From: Haloterrigena salifodinae
Lineage (GTDB): Archaea > Halobacteriota > Halobacteria > Halobacteriales > Natrialbaceae
Direction of reading: 5' to 3'
DNA length: 64,000 nt
Assembly (NCBI RefSeq): GCF_003977755.1
Contig: NZ_RQWN01000001.1
Coordinates: 1,611,969 to 1,675,968, forward strand
Part shown: piece after piece, positions 60,878 to 64,000 of the stretch
Layout of the letters: each line of letters starts with the position of its first letter
Numbering within the stretch: the stretch's first letter is position 1
The notes under the pieces: generated by a model
Told to the model about the DNA's origin: nothing
The model's input: the letters and a program-made list of their open reading frames with translations, nothing else
Databases searched by the model: none
Program-made: the position numbers and the translations under genes

Positions 60878-62755
60878 CTACGACGGCACGATCGTCACCG
60901 GCTCCTTCCGATCGATCGCCTGCTCTAACTCCTCGGCAATCGCACTGCCCCGCGAAACCTGAATTTCGCCGCCGCGGCTCACCGTCGCGGTGAAGAGGTA
61001 CTCGCCGCCGGCCTGGACCTCGACGGTCTCGCCGTGGTTGCCGTCGACGGGGATGACGATGTGTCGCGAGGTGATCTCGGGGGTGACCATCTGTCCGGCC
61101 TGGGTACCGCCTCCGCCTCTGCCGTCCGCGCTGGCGCTGCCGCCTCCGCTGCCGGCCCCGTAGTTGGGGTTCTCGTCGTGAGTCCGGACGTCGATGTCGA
61201 TCCCGAGGCGGTTCTCGACGTCGGTGATGCGACCGCCGCCCTTGCCGATGACGCTCGAGATGTCGTCCTCCTCGACGTAGACGACGGCCTTGTCCTGGCT
61301 CTTGAGTTCGACGTCGACGTAGCCGCGGGCGATCGAGCGGATCTCGCGTTCGATCTCCTGTTTGGCGATGCGGTCGACGCCGGACTCGTTACCGGGGCCG
61401 CCCTCTTCGTCTTTGAGCGGGACGGTGACGACCTGGCGGTTGAAGGTGTAGATCTCGTACTCGGGTTCGTCCGTCTCGAAGTTCGTGACCTGAATGACCG
61501 GCCGCGCGAGGTCCTCCTCGGTGAGTCCGGCGGGGACCTTGACCTCTGTTCGGACGTCGTAGACGGTGTTGACTTCCCCGGCCTCGATGTAGACGACGGT
61601 GTCGACGACCTGCGGGATCATCCCGAGTTCGACGCGACCAACGAGTCGCTGGAGGGCGTCGATCGGCCGCGTCGCGTGGACGACGCCGATCATGCCGACG
61701 CCGGCCAGCCGCATGTCCGAGAAGACCTCGAAGTCGTCGGTCTTCCGAACCTCGTCGTAGATGGTGTAGTCGGGCCGGACCATCAGCAGGGCGTCGGCCG
61801 TCTTGGCCATCTGTCCGCCCAGTTCCGTGTACTGGGTGATGTCGGGGCCGACCTGCAGGTCCCGCGGTTTCTCCATCGTCTTGACCGCATAGTCGTGATC
61901 GGAAATGAAGCGGGCGACCGCCTGCGCGAACGTCGACTTCCCGGCTCCGGGGGCGCCCGAGATCAGGACGCCGCGCTGGCGCTCGAGCAGCCGCTCTTTC
62001 AGTTCGTCGGCGTTCTCGTAGTCCTCAATGTCGGTCTGGGCGATCGGTCGGACGGCGGTGATCTCGATGCCGTCGGCGAAGGGGGGTCGGCCGATCGCGA
62101 TCCGGTAGTCCCGAAACTGGACGATCTTCATCCCCGGCTCAGAGAGCTCGAGGAAACCGTCGGGGGACTCCTTGGCGGCGTCGACGATCTCGCGGGCGTA
62201 CTCGTCCATCGTCGCCTCGTCGAGGGGCTCGTCGGCGATCGCCTCGTAGCGCATCTCGCCGAGTTCGCCGCGCTTTGCCTTGGGCACCGCGCCCGTCTTG
62301 AGGTGGACGCTCATCGTCTGATCGTCGAAGTAGGTCTCGACGGTGAGCGTGCCGACCTCGCGGGTCTCGGGGGAGACGTGTTCGACGTCGAGCCCCTTCG
62401 CCCGGGCGACCTCCGCCTGGACGACGTCGCTGGTCAGGAAGGTGGCGCCGAGATCCTCGGCGAGATCCCGAATGAGGGCGTCGATCTCGCCCTCCGAGGC
62501 GTGGCCCCGCTCGATGGCGTTGGGCCGCTCGCCGACGTACTCGAGTTCGATGACGCCCTCGTCGGCGAGGTCGGCGAGACGCTGGAGTTCCTCCAGCCCG
62601 TCCCAGCCGGTATCGATCCCGTCGTTGGCCTGCGCTTCGAGTTCCGCGACGACCGCTTCCGGTACCGAAATCGTCGCTCCCTCGAACTGCCCGTCGTCGA
62701 CTGTCGCCGAGACGCGGCCATCGATGACCACGCTCGTATCCGGCACGACGTTCAT
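60878..62755 (-). CDS. PIN-KH ATPase (PINA-type)
   Basis: A 625-residue protein. An N-terminal PIN nuclease domain (MNVVPDTSVVIDGRVSATVD, with catalytic Asp6) leads into a type II secretion-like RecA ATPase with Walker A GAPGAGKST near residue 270 and YEVRKTDDFEVFSDMRLAG. A KH domain (VYVEEDDISSVIGKGGGRI) and a Gly/Ser-rich linker then end the protein. Archaeal PINA forms hexameric rings with helicase activity on Holliday junctions. A short damaged copy of its 3' end lies downstream. It is divergent from the M20 gene at 62950. Confidence 0.94.
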   Translation of the reverse strand: MNVVPDTSVVIDGRVSATVDDGQFEGATISVPEAVVAELEAQANDGIDTGWDGLEELQRLADLADEGVIELEYVGERPNAIERGHASEGEIDALIRDLAEDLGATFLTSDVVQAEVARAKGLDVEHVSPETREVGTLTVETYFDDQTMSVHLKTGAVPKAKRGELGEMRYEAIADEPLDEATMDEYAREIVDAAKESPDGFLELSEPGMKIVQFRDYRIAIGRPPFADGIEITAVRPIAQTDIEDYENADELKERLLERQRGVLISGAPGAGKSTFAQAVARFISDHDYAVKTMEKPRDLQVGPDITQYTELGGQMAKTADALLMVRPDYTIYDEVRKTDDFEVFSDMRLAGVGMIGVVHATRPIDALQRLVGRVELGMIPQVVDTVVYIEAGEVNTVYDVRTEVKVPAGLTEEDLARPVIQVTNFETDEPEYEIYTFNRQVVTVPLKDEEGGPGNESGVDRIAKQEIEREIRSIARGYVDVELKSQDKAVVYVEEDDISSVIGKGGGRITDVENRLGIDIDVRTHDENPNYGAGSGGGSASADGRGGGGTQAGQMVTPEITSRHIVIPVDGNHGETVEVQAGGEYLFTATVSRGGEIQVSRGSAIAEELEQAIDRKEPVTIVPS

Positions 62756-62949
62756 ACGCTAACTGGTCGACGGACGCCTATAAGGGTGTTCCACCTGCGA
62801 AAGTCGTATCGGCGGGACCTACGACGCTCGTAGTTCCCGTATTCGACCTGCTCGAGGCCACGACCGTCTTCGCGTTCGACAGGAACCGAGCGGCCGCTCT
62901 GCCGACTGCGACCGGTGGCCTCAACTCGCCGCCCGTCGATGACTCGCCC

Positions 62950-64000
62950 ATGGAGGTCGCCGAACTGACCCGCGAACTCGTCTCGATCCCCAGCCACGCG
63001 GACGAGAGGGCCGCGGGAGACTACATCGAAGCGTGGCTCCGCCGCGAAACCGACGCCGACGTGGTTCGGGACGAGGTCGGGAACGTACTCGCCCGTCGGA
63101 GCGGAGACGGAGGCGCTGGCGCAGGTGCAGACTCACGGACGGACTCGAGTCCGGGAGACGAGACGACGCCGGCGGGACGGTCGCTGGCGCTGGTCGGCCA
63201 CCACGACGTCGTCGAGCCGGCCGACGCGCAGCTCGAGGACGGCGAGTACGTTCTGGAGGAGCGGGACGGTCGCCTCTACGGCCGCGGTGCGGCCGACATG
63301 AAGGGTGCCGTCGCAGCCGCCATGCTCGCGTTTCGCGACGCTGTAATCGGGAGCAACGAGGGGGAGGAAGACGGAGACAGAGATGGTGACGGGGCGGTGG
63401 AACTCGTCTTCGCGAGCTTCGTCGGCGAGGAGGTCGGCGGCGTCGGCGCGCGCCACGCCATCGACCGCGGGTTCGCGCCCGACTACGCCGTCGTCGGCGA
63501 GGGCTCGACGGGCTACTCGGGCCCGGGCGTCACTGACGTCGCGGTCGCTCACAAGGGCCGTCGCGGATCGACGATTACCGCCCGCGGGACGGCCGCCCAC
63601 GCCAGCGAGGTCGGCGCCGGCGAGAACGCCATCTATCGCGCGACCGACGCCGTCGATCGCGTCCGCGACCTCGAGCCGCCGTCGGTCGAGGTGGCCGGCG
63701 AAGACATCGAGGGAAGCCTCGCCGTCACCGAGATCGAGGGCGGCTCGGCGATGAACGTCGTCCCGGACCGCTGCGAACTGACCGTCGACGAACGGACCGT
63801 CCCGGGAGAGCGGGCCGCCCTCGAGCGCGTCGAGGATCTCGCTGGCGTCGAGTGGACCGTCGACCAGGACTTACCGCCGATGCGCTGCGACGACGAGGCG
63901 TTCGCGACGGCGGTCCTCGAGGCGGCCGACGACGTCCAGTCGGGGTCGCCGAAACTGATCACGAAGCCCCACGCGACCGACGCGGGGTGGCTCGCCGAGG
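62950..64000 (+). CDS. M20 family metallopeptidase (ArgE/DapE-like), partial
   Basis: The N-terminal 350 residues of a zinc-dependent amidohydrolase that runs off the right edge. Visible pieces: VSIPSHADERAAGDYIEAWL, LVGHHDVVEP (first zinc ligands), GRGAADMKGAVAAAML (second) and SFVGEEVGGVGAR with the catalytic Glu. The dimerisation domain starts after HKGRRGSTITARGTAAH. The start at 62950 is the first in-frame methionine. ArgE, DapE, LysK or aminoacylase activity all remain possible, and no ORF relation to a biosynthetic cluster is visible. The stop lies outside the window. Confidence 0.9.
   Translation, partial: MEVAELTRELVSIPSHADERAAGDYIEAWLRRETDADVVRDEVGNVLARRSGDGGAGAGADSRTDSSPGDETTPAGRSLALVGHHDVVEPADAQLEDGEYVLEERDGRLYGRGAADMKGAVAAAMLAFRDAVIGSNEGEEDGDRDGDGAVELVFASFVGEEVGGVGARHAIDRGFAPDYAVVGEGSTGYSGPGVTDVAVAHKGRRGSTITARGTAAHASEVGAGENAIYRATDAVDRVRDLEPPSVEVAGEDIEGSLAVTEIEGGSAMNVVPDRCELTVDERTVPGERAALERVEDLAGVEWTVDQDLPPMRCDDEAFATAVLEAADDVQSGSPKLITKPHATDAGWLAE

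Noticed and set aside
1-64000. The hexamer CTCGAG seems over-represented everywhere
   Set aside because: It occurs mainly as Leu-Glu codon pairs in highly biased genes and is typical of this group, so it is not a specific signal.

Overview
This window is chromosomal DNA of a halophilic archaeon, most likely a member of the Natrialbaceae (Haloterrigena/Natrinema type). The evidence is high GC, strongly acidic predicted proteins, promoters made of a TATA box about 25-30 bases before a start codon (leaderless transcripts), and archaeal marker genes: aIF2-gamma, Rpo7, Spt4, class I LysRS, S19e, PDCD5-like protein, ABCE1/RLI, archaemetzincin and a PIN-KH ATPase. The family assignment is inference. 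I saw no rRNA, tRNA, CRISPR array or intact insertion sequence. About 67 genes are supported, mostly densely packed.

Layout. 0-4 kb: an information-processing operon (aIF2-gamma, PIN protein, Rpo7, Spt4, dephospho-CoA kinase). 4-12 kb: a fumarylacetoacetase-family/cyclase-family pair, a geranylgeranyl-reductase-like flavoprotein, a MATE exporter and two divergent paralogous FAD oxidases. 12-22 kb: small membrane proteins, a DUF389 protein, an MFS carrier, a YgfZ-like folate protein, zinc-ribbon and DUF5611-type proteins, a PitA-type heme protein and a PadR regulator. 22-35 kb: a site-2 protease, pyrH-lysK, a CapA-like enzyme, a MobB-MoaE fusion, a second site-2 protease, thiL, rps19e-PDCD5-PP-loop, a histidine kinase and hisS. 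36-49 kb: DoxX, sulfatase, JAMM protease, a B12-binding protein, F420:NADP reductase, a luciferase-like oxidoreductase, GDPD, a HAD hydrolase, a third M50-like protein, UPF0146, archaemetzincin and RLI with a small membrane partner.

49-59 kb is the most unusual part. A lower-GC segment carries two DUF1102-type secreted proteins flanking a membrane-tethered regulator and a large von Willebrand A surface protein. It is followed by a membrane-anchored adhesin-like protein, a SipW/Sec11-like signal peptidase with an extra Ig-like C-terminal domain, a DUF5305 membrane protein and a small winged-helix regulator. I propose this is an archaeal counterpart of the Bacillus TasA-TapA-SipW matrix-fibre locus. 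That is an inference from gene content and a shared signal-peptide motif, and it was not tested.

59-64 kb holds nadE, a PIN-KH ATPase with a decayed copy of its own 3' end beside it, and the start of an M20 peptidase that runs off the window. Three copies (plus a remnant) of a dispersed hairpin-rich intergenic repeat occur at 7.4, 38.3, 40.0 and 42.7-43.1 kb. The last copy contains a run of six hairpins.
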